DNA of 64,000 nt from JACJWR01 sp963752505 (GTDB lineage Bacteria; Actinomycetota; Actinomycetes; S36-B12; UBA10799), in NCBI GenBank assembly GCA_963752505.1, contig CAVVYM010000012.1, forward strand, positions 1 to 64,000, in the 5' to 3' direction. The position numbers and the translations under genes are program-made. This document shows positions 16,059 through 25,391 of the stretch, one piece after another. Under the pieces are notes generated by a model. It was not told the origin of the DNA. It searched no databases and worked only from the letters and a program-made list of their open reading frames with translations. The stretch's first letter is position 1; every line of letters starts with the position of its first letter.

Positions 16059-16955
16059 TCAGCTTTTGGGTCCGGCGACGAACACCGGGCACGGGGCGGT
16101 GCTCAGAATCGTGTGGGCCACCGACCCCAGCACTGCCCGTGCGAGCGCACCGTGGCCCTTCGACCCGAGGACCATGGCCCGCGCTGCGGATTGCGACGCG
16201 GCCGCCACGAGCGTCTCTCCCGGGGGGCCGGTGAGCACGGTGTGGGTTGCGTCAGGCCGCCCGATGGCTGTTGCGATGTCACTGAGGACGGCGTCCTCCT
16301 CCGCCTCCCACCGACGATCGGACAGGATCTCGTAGCCCGTCTCGTCAGGTGCGGTCGGAGGCGACTTCGCCGCGACCGTGGCAAGCGTCATCGGCACGCT
16401 GGCAGGGAGCAGGGGGGTCACGCTGAGCGCCGCGTGGCGGGCGTGTTCCGAGCCATCCACGCAGATGAGCACTGGGCCGGATTCGTCCACCTTGGCATCC
16501 CCACGCACCACCAGAACCGGGCAGGAGGCCTTGCGCACGAGGTGGTTGGGGACAGCCCCGACACCGGAATCGCGGGCGTCGTTGAATCCCCGGGCACCGG
16601 TGACGAGTAGCGCGGGATTCTCCTGACGAGCGAACTCCGCCAGAGCCGGTCCGGCGGGGCCGGCGAGCACCAGCCGATCCGCATCGGGCAGGTCAAGAGC
16701 CGCCGCCCCCTGGGCCAGAAGTTCCTCAGTCTGCTGCCTGCGCAGTTTCACGACTTCAAGGAGTTCAGGATCCGGTGCCATGGGGACCATGGGATCGACG
16801 CCGGTGATGTAGGCCGCGTCAAGGTCGGGCACCACGCTGGCAAGAACGAATCGAAAGTGCCCCGGCCGCACGAGACTCAGGGCGACCTTGCCGGCGTGCA
16901 GGGACTCCTCGGATCCGTCAAGGCAGAGGACGACGACATCGGTGGGATTGTGCAT
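16059..16955 (-). CDS. Tandem universal stress protein (two USP domains)
   Basis: 298 residues made of two UspA domains. Domain 1 (1-150) begins DVVVLCLDGSEESLHAGKVAL and ends SGVGAVPNHLVRKASCPVLVV; domain 2 begins PVLICVDGSEHARHAALSV and ends LGSKGHGALARAVLGSVAHT, then the CPVFVAGPKS terminus. The G-x2-G-x9-G-[ST] ATP-binding pattern is clear in domain 2 (GSKGHGALARAVLGSVAHT) and weaker in domain 1. Such actinobacterial proteins bind ATP and act in hypoxic or stationary-phase stress. A decayed relative lies at 7937-8130. Confidence 0.93.
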   Translation of the reverse strand: MHNPTDVVVLCLDGSEESLHAGKVALSLVRPGHFRFVLASVVPDLDAAYITGVDPMVPMAPDPELLEVVKLRRQQTEELLAQGAAALDLPDADRLVLAGPAGPALAEFARQENPALLVTGARGFNDARDSGVGAVPNHLVRKASCPVLVVRGDAKVDESGPVLICVDGSEHARHAALSVTPLLPASVPMTLATVAAKSPPTAPDETGYEILSDRRWEAEEDAVLSDIATAIGRPDATHTVLTGPPGETLVAAASQSAARAMVLGSKGHGALARAVLGSVAHTILSTAPCPVFVAGPKS

Positions 16956-17016
16956 ACCTGCACGCTACTCAGCCAGGCTCGTCAGCCGCCAGCGGGCACC
17001 ATCGCCGCAGGTGCCT

Positions 17017-17907
17017 TCACGCGAGGGCGTCGGACGTCGATTCGGTGGCCGAGGTGCCTGCCGCGGGTTCGCCATCGTCGTTCAAAGTCGGCCCCACCCG
17101 CCAAAGGAGGAAGAGCAGCCACAGGATGAAGCCGATGTGGAGCACGTCGTTCTCAGAGAAGTAGATGCCGTTCCCGTTGTCCCAGATGCTTTGCGTAAGT
17201 CCCGACGCCCAGTAGGCGTAGTAGGCCACCTGCACGAGGAGGAGCAGTACGGCCGCGATGAAAATCGCCCGTTCCTTGGCCGCGCCGAGCCGACGGGCAG
17301 TGATCCCGATGACGAGGAGCACCCCGGGCAGCGCGAAGAGCATGAGCACTGTGAACGACAGCAGTGTGGCGTTAGGCGACATCACGCCGATGGCCGTGAC
17401 CACGCAGTAGACGGCCGCATTGACCACGGCGTACCAGATGAGCGCGCGCCGTGCACCGCCTCGCGTGCTCGCATAGGCCACGGCGATGACCATTGCGCTC
17501 ACGCTCCACGCCTGCGTCACGCTGTAGGCGACCTCGTAGCCGCTGGTGAGAACGCACAGGTCGCGTCCCTCGCACTTGAGAACGTACGAGAACAACTGAT
17601 AGCTCGTGCCGGCCAACCCGGCACCGACCCCGCCGAGGACGAGAGCCACTCCGAACCAGGCGCGCGACCGCTGACCGCGTCGAGAGATGAGGAAGTAGAT
17701 GCCCGCGGCAACCCAAAGCAGCGCCAGCCCGAACACCAGCACGATCCCGATGGGTTCGTTGATGATGGTGCTGCCGACCTCGATGCATGGCCGCTGCTCG
17801 CACCACTGCGCCGGTGTCGTGGGTGGATCGTAGGTCAACTCGTCGAGCCGGCCGCAGCCTGTGAGCACCGCCGCGAATAGGACAAGTACCAGGTGGCGAG
17901 TGGACAT
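17017..17907 (-). CDS. Multi-spanning membrane protein, unknown function
   Basis: 296 residues. The N-terminus MSTRHLVLVLFAAVLTGC looks like a lipoprotein leader with Cys18, followed by an extracytoplasmic Cys-containing segment (QWCEQRPC) and about seven further hydrophobic helices (for example IGIVLVFGLALLWVAAGIYF, RAIFIAAVLLLLVQVAYYAY and DVLHIGFILWLLFLLW). The C-terminal 25 residues are hydrophilic. I do not recognise a transporter or enzyme signature. Its neighbour on the same strand is LtrA, about 85 bases away. Confidence 0.75.
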   Translation of the reverse strand: MSTRHLVLVLFAAVLTGCGRLDELTYDPPTTPAQWCEQRPCIEVGSTIINEPIGIVLVFGLALLWVAAGIYFLISRRGQRSRAWFGVALVLGGVGAGLAGTSYQLFSYVLKCEGRDLCVLTSGYEVAYSVTQAWSVSAMVIAVAYASTRGGARRALIWYAVVNAAVYCVVTAIGVMSPNATLLSFTVLMLFALPGVLLVIGITARRLGAAKERAIFIAAVLLLLVQVAYYAYWASGLTQSIWDNGNGIYFSENDVLHIGFILWLLFLLWRVGPTLNDDGEPAAGTSATESTSDALA

Positions 17908-17991
17908 GGGCGGATGCTAGCGGGTGCCGGTACCACGACGCTGCGGTGTGCGGCAACGGCAAGACTCGGGTCGTGCTGAAAGGTTTGCGGA

Positions 17992-19125
17992 CTATTCAAC
18001 GGGTTGCTGCGCAGGGGTCTCCCGCCGCTGGTAGTTGCCCACGAGCACGGCGAGAAGTGGAATCGCTGCCAACACGTAGGCCGCAACGGAGGGGTTGACG
18101 TTGGCGAGGCCGATCAACAGCGCGGCCCCGGCCATGACCAAGGTCGCCACTGCGAACACCGTGACCCGGCGGTTGCCCGTCGCCCAGTCGAGCAAGGTGA
18201 GGCTTGCCATCAGCAGCAGCGCCGGCAACGTCAGCAGGGCGGCCACTGCACCTGGCTTGTCGAGGGTGCTCGAACCTACGAGAAGCTTGCCCAGCCCCAC
18301 CGCCAGGCCCAGTAGCGAGATGTGGAGCATCCAGTGTGCGGTGACCCACACCAATCGGCGGTGGCGGTTGATTTCCCGCACATGCACGGGTCCGGTGAAG
18401 TAGGCCCACCAAGTAGTGGTGAGCAGCAGGAGCGTGGGCACCAGCGCGAGCAATCGCACCGCCCACAGGGACTCCTCACCAACGGTGAGCGCCACCTTCA
18501 CCAGGATCTCGCCGATGATGATGATCGTGAGCTCGCCGATGCGGTGGGCGAAGCGGTGGATTTCCACCCGGCCGTCGATGACGACCAGAGCCGCGGCGCC
18601 GGCAAGGAGCGCTAGGGCCACGATCCAAGTGGCCAGGCTCGCGGCGTCTGGTAGCAGCCACGCCAAGATGAGGGTGGCGAGCGCCGCCAGTACGAGCACG
18701 AAGGACCGGGTGGGTATCGCGTGCGAACCGCCGCGGGCGAGTGCCGCCAGCCCCAGACACGTGACGGCCAGAATCCCGAGCAGGATGTCGAAGACCACCG
18801 AGGACGCGGCGATGGTGTCGCCCGATGCCAGCGCCAGCATCAGCACCGTGGCCATCTGTAGTACCACGACGATGACAACACCACCGGTGACCGCTCGGGG
18901 CCGACCGGTGAAGGAGCCGGTGGCTCCGCCGGTGAGGAGCCAAGCGCTGGCGAGGATGCCGTAGGCCGTGGCGAACCACACGGCGCCGAGCAGAGAGTGG
19001 TCGAAACCGTAACTGGTGGAGATCGCGATCACGCTCGCGGCGAAAGCAAGGTCGTAGAACAGTGCAAGCCACTGCGGTGCCGGCCAGACCAAGTTGCGTG
19101 CGGCAGGAGAAGCTGAGGACACCAC
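17992..19125 (-). CDS. Low temperature requirement protein A (LtrA) family membrane protein
   Basis: 377 residues with about 11 membrane helices. The family signatures are WLALFYDLAFAASVIAI near the N-terminus and RIGELTIIIIGEILVKVAL with the conserved GE pair in the middle of the chain, followed by the charged cytoplasmic loop VREINRHRRLVW. LtrA proteins are named from a cold-sensitive Listeria mutant; the biochemical role is still unclear. The GTG start follows directly from the family N-terminus. Confidence 0.88.
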   Translation of the reverse strand: MVSSASPAARNLVWPAPQWLALFYDLAFAASVIAISTSYGFDHSLLGAVWFATAYGILASAWLLTGGATGSFTGRPRAVTGGVVIVVVLQMATVLMLALASGDTIAASSVVFDILLGILAVTCLGLAALARGGSHAIPTRSFVLVLAALATLILAWLLPDAASLATWIVALALLAGAAALVVIDGRVEIHRFAHRIGELTIIIIGEILVKVALTVGEESLWAVRLLALVPTLLLLTTTWWAYFTGPVHVREINRHRRLVWVTAHWMLHISLLGLAVGLGKLLVGSSTLDKPGAVAALLTLPALLLMASLTLLDWATGNRRVTVFAVATLVMAGAALLIGLANVNPSVAAYVLAAIPLLAVLVGNYQRRETPAQQPVE

Positions 19126-19175
19126 GCAAGATTAGGGTTGATTGCCAGCCCGCTGAAGGCGGTAGGGGCTCAGTT

Positions 19176-19234
19176 GCATGTTTTTGTGCACGTTATCGAG
19201 CGATTTGGCCCGCATAAGGTGCACAAATTCATGC
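19176..19234. repeat. Long spaced inverted repeat upstream of GH5 gene
   Basis: Arms 19176-19191 (GCATGTTTTTGTGCAC) and 19219-19234 (GTGCACAAATTCATGC) pair at about 14 of 16 positions around a 27-base centre. No T-run follows. It sits 150 bases before the GH5 start and 50 bases beyond the LtrA start, so it may be a regulator-binding pair with TTTGTGCAC half-sites rather than a terminator. Confidence 0.6.
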
Positions 19235-19383
19235 AGTTGGCCTGAGACCCCGCACGAACGGTCGGGAATGTGGCTATTTCACGTGCGTGTTTGGCCGGAT
19301 CGCGCGGTTGAACGTCATCCTCGAGCCAGGCCCATTACCGTGAGCGGGAATTGCGCCAAGCACGTCGAGTCCAGGAGGGGCCA

Positions 19384-21006
19384 ATGCGAGCACCGATCAA
19401 TCACCGTCGGCTGGGATGGGCTGCTGCCCCGATGATTCTCTTGCTGTTGGCGGGCTGCGGTGGCGGTTCGTCCGGCGAATCGGGAGATGACGCGTCGGCA
19501 AGTGCCGAGGTGCCATCGACTGCCACTGGCGTGTGGAGCACGGAGTGCGACGAGCAGGTGAGGCCGGACAATCCGTGCGGGATCATCGACAGCCAGGGCC
19601 GCGAGTGGCTCTTCCGCGGTGTCAACGCACGCGTCGAAGGCGTTTTCGACGTGAACTTCGACGATGGACGCGAGCCGCTTGAGCCCATCCCGTCGTTCGA
19701 AGCCGCCGACGCGGAGGCCATGAAGCAGATCGGCTTCAACATGCTGCGTCTGCCCATCCAGTGGAGCGGGATCGAGCCTCAACCGGGTGAGTACGACCAG
19801 GCATACATCGAGAAGATCGCCGACATCATCGCCATCTGCGAGGACGCAGGCATTCAGGTGCTGGTCGACATGCATCAGGACGCCTACAGCAAGGAGATAG
19901 GTGAGGACGGTGCGCCGCTGTGGGCCATCGTTCCACCGCCCACCCAGACCAATGCCGGCGGTGAACTGAACCTGGTTGCCTCGCGCCTGTCCAAGCAGAC
20001 GCAGGAGGCCTTCGCGAGCTTCTGGAAGAACGAACAGGTGGACGGCAAGGGCCTGCAGGAGTACTTCATCGACGCCATGTCCGAAGTGATGAAGGCGGTC
20101 AAGGACAGCCCGGCCGTGGTGGGCATGGAGGTCTTCAACGAACCGTGGTTGTTGCATGCCCAGACCCTCCTGGCATCGCAGGGGGCCGACCCCGGACTGA
20201 GCATCGACATGCTCTACGACTTCTACGCCAAGGCGATTCCGGCCCTGCAGGAGATCGCTCCCGACAAACTCGTGGCCTTCGGCCCCGACGTCGCGAAGAA
20301 CGATCCGCCCGCGCTGCCGCCCGGCTCGTCCGACCAGCAGCCCTACACGGCGACCGTGCCTGATCCGATTCCGTGGCCCACTGAGAACACGATCTACGCC
20401 CCGCACTTCTACACGAAGGCCTTCTTCAGCCCGGGCGACGAAGCCGCCGGCTACCCGAACATCAACCCGGACGACCCAGACATCCCCCTGAACATGAACA
20501 ACTCTCTCAAGGAGGCGACGCAGTTCGCCGCCCCGCTGTTGCTGGGCGAGTTCGGCTTCACCGAGAAGGCCGCGCAGTACGGCGCCACTCTCGACGAGTT
20601 CTACCGACTCGCCGATGAGAACGTGGTGAGCAGCGCGCAGTGGGTGTGGAAGGAGAACAGCCAAGACGCCTGGGGCTTCTACGATTTCGTCGACGGCGAG
20701 CCCGTGCTGCGCGAGAAGGCGGCCAGCGAAACCGCGCGGGCCTACCCGCAGGCCATCAGCGGCCGGATCAAGACCATCACGCTCGATCCCGGGTCCGGGG
20801 CGGTCACGGTCGACTTCGTCTACCGGGACACTGGTTCGGCGCATCAGGTGTTCGTGCCCCTCGAATATGGCTACGGCGACGGGTACACCATCACCTGCAA
20901 CGGTGGCGAAGTAGACGCCGGCGAATTAGATGCAGCTGGCTGGCTGTCGGTCGAGTGCGGCGAGGATGAGGGCGCCGACTACACACTCGCAATGCAGCCG
21001 CTCTAG
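19384..21006 (+). CDS. GH5 endoglycoceramidase-like lipoprotein glycosidase
   Basis: 540 residues. Lipoprotein leader MRAPINHRRLGWAAAP plus an apolar run ending LLAGC (Cys25) and a Gly/Ser linker. The GH5 barrel shows FRGVNARVEG, FNMLRLPIQWSGIEPQPGEY, VLVDMHQDAY, the acid/base Glu253 in VFNEPW, YAPHFYT, and the nucleophile Glu389 in LLLGEFGF. These motifs, including the HQDAYS stretch, match the endoglycoceramidase/EGALC branch that hydrolyses glycosphingolipid or glycolipid headgroups. A beta-sandwich domain closes the protein (about 455-540). A strong AGGAGG sits before the ATG. Substrate is probably an external glycolipid; that is inference from the family. Confidence 0.9.
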   Translation: MRAPINHRRLGWAAAPMILLLLAGCGGGSSGESGDDASASAEVPSTATGVWSTECDEQVRPDNPCGIIDSQGREWLFRGVNARVEGVFDVNFDDGREPLEPIPSFEAADAEAMKQIGFNMLRLPIQWSGIEPQPGEYDQAYIEKIADIIAICEDAGIQVLVDMHQDAYSKEIGEDGAPLWAIVPPPTQTNAGGELNLVASRLSKQTQEAFASFWKNEQVDGKGLQEYFIDAMSEVMKAVKDSPAVVGMEVFNEPWLLHAQTLLASQGADPGLSIDMLYDFYAKAIPALQEIAPDKLVAFGPDVAKNDPPALPPGSSDQQPYTATVPDPIPWPTENTIYAPHFYTKAFFSPGDEAAGYPNINPDDPDIPLNMNNSLKEATQFAAPLLLGEFGFTEKAAQYGATLDEFYRLADENVVSSAQWVWKENSQDAWGFYDFVDGEPVLREKAASETARAYPQAISGRIKTITLDPGSGAVTVDFVYRDTGSAHQVFVPLEYGYGDGYTITCNGGEVDAGELDAAGWLSVECGEDEGADYTLAMQPL

Positions 21007-21040
21007 GCCTGGCGCACGGCTCCTTGGGAAGGTTCGCACG

Positions 21041-21853
21041 ATGGTGAATCCGACGAGTCGCTGGCAGGCCGATCAGTACGGCTCGACCGGAGCGTTCGTG
21101 CCCGCCCTGGGCGAGGTGATCCTCACCTCCCTCGGCGCCGCACCGGGCGAGCGGGTTCTTGACGTCGGGTGTGGCGATGGTGCCCTGACCGCCAGGATCG
21201 CGGAAGGCGGCGCGACCGTCGTCGGAGTAGACGCCTCGCCGGAACTCGTTGCGGTGGCCCAGGCTCGGGGACTGGACGCCAGGTTGGCAGATGCCGCTGC
21301 CCTTGACTTCGACGAGGAGTTCGACGCGGTCTTCTCGAATGCGGCGCTGCATTGGATCCTCGACTATCAGGCGGCTGCCGCGGGCATGTTCGCGGCGCTG
21401 CGGCCCGGCGGCCGATTGGCCGTGGAGTTCGGCGGTTTCGGCAACATCGCGGCGATTCGCACTGCCCTGCTGGCGGTGCTGTGCCGGGAGGGCGTCGTCG
21501 TCCTCGGCGATGGAACCGCAGCCGCGCAGGAGGTGCCGGCCCGCAGCATGCCGCCCGATCAGTACTACCCGACGGCAGCCGAGTACGCCGAAGTGTTGGC
21601 CGAGGCGGGATTCGCCGAGGTGCGTGCTGAACTCGTGCCACGTCCGACGCCGCTGGCTCACGGGATGGTCGCGTGGCTCGCCACCTTCCGTGGCGGTCTG
21701 ATGGACACCCTTGGGGTGCACGGAGCGAGACGTGCGGCCGTGTTTGAGCAGACGGCCGAACTGCTCCGCCCGGCGTTGTGCAGCGAATTCGACGGTGATT
21801 CCTGGTGGGCTGACTACGTGCGGATACGCGCCTGGGCGGTTCGTCCCGGCTAG
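21041..21853 (+). CDS. Class I SAM-dependent methyltransferase
   Basis: 270 residues. SAM-binding motif I VLDVGCGDGALTARIAEGG, motif II acidic VVGVDASPELV, then FDAVFSNAALHWILD and a post-motif LRPGGRLAVEFGGFGN. These residues resemble trans-aconitate and small-molecule methyltransferases (Tam/UbiE-like fold). The C-terminal SWWADYVRIRAWAVR is also seen in the ghost at 9640-9889. The ATG at 21041 gives the usual start NPTSRWQADQYGSTGAFV; it follows the GH5 stop by 34 bases, so the two may share a transcript. Substrate unknown. Confidence 0.92.
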   Translation: MVNPTSRWQADQYGSTGAFVPALGEVILTSLGAAPGERVLDVGCGDGALTARIAEGGATVVGVDASPELVAVAQARGLDARLADAAALDFDEEFDAVFSNAALHWILDYQAAAAGMFAALRPGGRLAVEFGGFGNIAAIRTALLAVLCREGVVVLGDGTAAAQEVPARSMPPDQYYPTAAEYAEVLAEAGFAEVRAELVPRPTPLAHGMVAWLATFRGGLMDTLGVHGARRAAVFEQTAELLRPALCSEFDGDSWWADYVRIRAWAVRPG

Positions 21854-22020
21854 CACGGGACCTCCGGACGGCCTCTGGGGTCGGTAACGGTCTTGGAGCC
21901 GCTGATCGAGTGGGGGCGCCTTCGGGTGGTCGACGGGCTGGTTCGAGGCGTGGCGCAACGGTTCGCATCGCGAGCCAGACGCAATGATGTGAGTCGGCAC
22001 AAAACTGAGGAGCAGGTCGA

Positions 22021-22843
22021 GTGAGCGAGCAGGTCCGAACGTCGGCGGCGCCAGTGGTTTCTGTGATCATGCCGAGTTTCAACAATGCCGCGCACATCGG
22101 TGCGGCGATCGAGTCGGTGCAGGCGCAGACCCGATCCGACTGGGAACTCATCGTGGTCAACGATTGCTCGACCGACGGAACCGAAGTGGAGGTGCAGCGA
22201 TACGCGGCCAGCGATCCGCGCATCCGGCTCGTCACCCTCGAGTCGAACATGGGCGCACCCGCGGGTCCCCGCAACGTGGGAACGAGGCTGGCACGCGGCC
22301 GCTACATCGCCTTGCTGGATGCACGACGACTTCTGGCATCCGCAGAAACTCGACCTGCAGCTCAATGCCATCGCGGTGACGGGAGCCAGATTCGTCAGTG
22401 CCGGCCTGGTGGACTTCGACGACGGGGACCAACCGGCCTTCACCGCCGTCGAGCGGGCACCGCTGCAGCGGATTTCCCTCCTGCGCACTCTGATCAACAC
22501 CAAGACCCCGACTTCCACCGTGCTCGCCGAACGCGAATTGTTCGTGCAGTATCCCTTCAACGAATCACTGGCCTACAAGGCCCGGGAGGACACCGACTGC
22601 TTCCTCCACATGCATGAGGAGGTCGGTTCAAGCATCAAAGTCCTGCACCCGCTGCTCGGCTACCGCATCACGGGTGGGCAGCAGATTTCAAGCAACAAGG
22701 CAACGATGATCAAGCGTCACTACTACGTGCTCAGTCGCTACGAGCGGGCGAACGGCCACCGGCTGGGCCCCGTCGCCGCGGTGTTCACGGCGACGCACTT
22801 CGCGTCGGCGTTGTACCACCGGGCCTGGCGCGGCCGCATGTGA
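22021..22843 (+). pseudogene. Family 2 glycosyltransferase with +1 frameshift
   Basis: The first frame encodes PVVSVIMPSFNNAAHIGAAI, the GT2 nucleotide-sugar strand ELIVVNDCSTDGTEVEV and RYIALLDA, then goes out of register. The +1 frame resumes at DDFWHPQKLDLQLNAI and runs to an end ALYHRAWRGRM. Four bases (22321-22324) stand where three should be, inside the metal-binding DADD motif. Joined, the protein would be about 273 residues, typical for this family. Everything else is well preserved, so the change is recent or a sequencing error. GAGGAG precedes the GTG start. Confidence 0.85.
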
Positions 22844-22883
22844 TCATCGCTGGCGCGGCCAGGTCACGCCTGGGATCCGAGGG

Positions 22884-23966
22884 TTAGGGCGCGGTGGGCA
22901 GCGAATAGCGGCTGAAGAACTCCCACATGGCCTCCGTGGCGCTCACTGTGGTCGTGGTGACGCCGACGAAGTCTGCGAGGGCGGGATTCGTCGTCACGGG
23001 TGAGCCAGGCCAGGTGTGACCGCCGTCGGATACTCGGTAGAAGTCCACCACAGCGTCCCGTTCGCACGGGGCCCATTGGAACAGGGTGACGTCGTCGGTC
23101 ACAGTCGCGGCCGGAGGTGCGGGGCAACCGTTGTGCTCGGCCCAGTCGGCCATGACCTCGTCGACCGGTTCCACGGCGAAGCCGCGTGCCGTGCCCCCCT
23201 CGAACGGCACGACGTCATCGTCGGTGCCGTGGAAGTAGATCAGGGGAGCCGGCGGTGCACCATTGCAGGCGGCGTCGTAGAACGAGGCACCCACCCCGCC
23301 GAATGCTGCAAACATCCGTTCGGGCTGACAGGCGAGGACCAAGGCCATGGCGGAGCCCATGGACATCCCGCTGGCGTACTGTCGGCTCGGATCCGTGCAG
23401 AGGGCCGATGACGCATCCGCCATCACGTCGGAGATGAATGCCACATCGGGGCTGTCGCTGTCGCCGCTTTCGGGCGCTGGCAGCTGCCACTGCCCGTCGG
23501 CCGCGTTCGGGGCCACAACCACGTAGCCGTGCTCGTCGGCTGAGGCGAGGATTCCGCTGTTGGCCAGCTGCACCACGGCGTTGGTGCCCATGCCGTGCAT
23601 CGACAGCACGACGGGTGCCGGCGCGGTGGGATCGTAGGTCGGGGGCACGTGCAGGAGGTAGTCACGTCCGGCGCTGTCGCCGGGGAGGGTGCGGGTGACT
23701 GTCGTTCCAGGGAAGAGCGACGCATCCGGCGTGGTGCAACCGTCAGATGCCGTCGGTACGACGGGCAGGCCGGCCTGCGTCGGAGCGGTCGTCGGTGATG
23801 CCCCCAGCGAAGCCGGGACTTCGGTGAGTGCGCTCGACTGGGGCGCCGCCGTCCCTTCCGAACCGCAGGCGGTCAAGGCTAGTGAGGCGGCCAGCAGACT
23901 CGCGATGGCAAACCCTTGGCGCGCCGGACGGGGCGCCTTCTCCGATGGTTCCGCCGACAAGTGCAC
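22884..23966 (-). CDS. Poly(3-hydroxyalkanoate) depolymerase/LpqC-like esterase lipoprotein
   Basis: 360 residues. Leader ends LALTAC (lipobox) followed by a long Ser/Thr/Pro linker. The catalytic domain belongs to the alpha/beta hydrolase group of PHB depolymerases and feruloyl esterases (LpqC): PVVLSMHGMGTNAV for the oxyanion hole, YASGMSMGSAMAL with the nucleophilic Ser, YFHGTDDDVVPFEGG with the Asp, and SDGGHTWPGSP with the His. Paired Cys residues suit an exported protein. It would cleave esters outside the cell; whether polyester or plant hydroxycinnamate cannot be told. Converges on the glycosyltransferase. Confidence 0.9.
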   Translation of the reverse strand: MHLSAEPSEKAPRPARQGFAIASLLAASLALTACGSEGTAAPQSSALTEVPASLGASPTTAPTQAGLPVVPTASDGCTTPDASLFPGTTVTRTLPGDSAGRDYLLHVPPTYDPTAPAPVVLSMHGMGTNAVVQLANSGILASADEHGYVVVAPNAADGQWQLPAPESGDSDSPDVAFISDVMADASSALCTDPSRQYASGMSMGSAMALVLACQPERMFAAFGGVGASFYDAACNGAPPAPLIYFHGTDDDVVPFEGGTARGFAVEPVDEVMADWAEHNGCPAPPAATVTDDVTLFQWAPCERDAVVDFYRVSDGGHTWPGSPVTTNPALADFVGVTTTTVSATEAMWEFFSRYSLPTAP

Positions 23967-24049
23967 GCAACAAGGGTGACATAGGCCGTCTGCGTTGGCG
24001 CGTGCGCTTTCGGTTCGACGCTGTCGAGTCAGCGCATTCCGGCTAGGAA

Positions 24050-25315
24050 ATGTGCCACCCTACGGGGGTGACAGCAGAGGAGACTGAGTCCGGGGCGTCG
24101 GGGGAGACCGAGGAACTCAAGGCGTCGGAGGATCCTTCGGAGACGGGCGAGTCTGAGGAGTCCGAGGGCGGTCGTGGTCTTACCGGTCTCATCACTGGAC
24201 CGCTCAGCCGCGTGGTCCGCAGTGAGAAGACCGCTGGGATGGTGGCTTCCGCCGAGGACGCCCTGTGGCGGTTCCGACGTGAGCGCAAGATTGGCAAGGG
24301 GACGCTTCGCTCGACTTTCGTAGTCGGCTACCGCGGATACGTGGCTCAAGGCCGGGCGTACGCCCGCGTGCGAGTGACTGAGGAACCCGTGATCCCCAAG
24401 CCGGCGGAGATGCTCAGCGACCCCGAGGTCATTCGCAGCAATCTGCGGCGATTCGCGGCGCTGTCCTTCCCCGGCGTCAAGGTGCGGATGACGCTGTCCG
24501 GTGCCGAGGATCGGATGGAGACCGACCGGCACGGATACGCGGCCGGCACGCTCACGGTCGGTGAATTGGTGCCCGGCTGGCACGACTACCAGGTGACCAC
24601 CGAGCCGGTGGATGAGGGGGAGGAACCCGCCGTCGCCCGCGGCCGGGTGTTGGTCCCCGATCCTGCTGCGAAGGTGTGGGTTGTGTCCGACATCGACGAC
24701 ACTGTGCTGCAGACGGGGCTCGCTGAGGGGTTCACGGCGGTGAAAACGACTCTGATGGGGCAAGCTCACACGCGTCGCGCCATCCCGGGGATGGCGACGC
24801 TATACCGAGCGCTGGAGGCCGGCCGCGCGGGGGATGGAAGGTCAGCGTTCTTCTACCTCTCCACCGGGCCGTGGAGCCTCTACTCGTTGCTGACGGAGTT
24901 CATGAAGGTGCGTGGATTCCCCGACGGTCCGCTGTTCCTCACCGACTGGGGTCCGCAGGAGAGGTACATCACCCGCAGCGGCACCGAGCACAAGCGCGGA
25001 TCCCTGCGCCGGCTGGCGGCCCTCTACCCGGATCGCAAGTTCGTACTGTTCGGCGATTCCGGTCAACGCGACCCGTACACCTACGCCGAGTTCGCCCGTG
25101 AGCACCCCGACTCAGTGGCGGCCATCTTCATCGTGGATGTCGGCCTGGCCGAGCAGTCGGAGGAAGTACTCGCTCACTCCGAGTTGCTGGTGGCCGAGGG
25201 TATCCCGTTCCACTTCGTAGCCGACGCTCGCGAGGCGGCGGATATTCTCGCCGATATGGGCTTGATCACGACGGAGGCCGCGGCGGCAGTGGCGGGGGCG
25301 TACGAGCGGTCGTGA
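24050..25315 (+). CDS. App1-like phosphatidate phosphatase (DUF2183)
   Basis: 421 residues. A Glu/Ser-rich acidic N-terminus (about 10-42) precedes a beta-rich domain (FVVGYRGYVAQGRAYARVRV and following) and then the DUF2183/App1 catalytic domain: VWVVSDIDDTVLQTG with the DxDxT nucleophile motif, FFYLSTGPWSLYSLLTEFM, LTDWGP and FVLFGDSGQRDPYTYAEF. The family acts as Mg-dependent phosphatidate phosphatase in yeast; the bacterial role is less known. The ATG at 24050 or the GTG at 24068 (MTAEETES) could be the start; the latter has a better N-terminus. Confidence 0.88.
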   Translation: MCHPTGVTAEETESGASGETEELKASEDPSETGESEESEGGRGLTGLITGPLSRVVRSEKTAGMVASAEDALWRFRRERKIGKGTLRSTFVVGYRGYVAQGRAYARVRVTEEPVIPKPAEMLSDPEVIRSNLRRFAALSFPGVKVRMTLSGAEDRMETDRHGYAAGTLTVGELVPGWHDYQVTTEPVDEGEEPAVARGRVLVPDPAAKVWVVSDIDDTVLQTGLAEGFTAVKTTLMGQAHTRRAIPGMATLYRALEAGRAGDGRSAFFYLSTGPWSLYSLLTEFMKVRGFPDGPLFLTDWGPQERYITRSGTEHKRGSLRRLAALYPDRKFVLFGDSGQRDPYTYAEFAREHPDSVAAIFIVDVGLAEQSEEVLAHSELLVAEGIPFHFVADAREAADILADMGLITTEAAAAVAGAYERS

Positions 25316-25391
25316 ACGGGCGCTTCGGCGCGATCGGCGGCGGACACACGATGCCCGAGCAGTCGTCGGGGCTTGCACGTAGGGTGCTGCC

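Noticed and set aside
14849..16234. A 461-codon plus-strand open frame opposite the PAS-GGDEF gene
   Set aside because: Gly/Arg-rich antisense frame without domain; the minus strand encodes clear PAS and GGDEF motifs.
19315..20844. A 509-codon open frame on the minus strand opposite the GH5 gene
   Set aside because: It is the antisense of a gene with complete GH5 catalytic motifs and signal peptide; its protein is low-complexity Arg/Val/Gly-rich with no domain.
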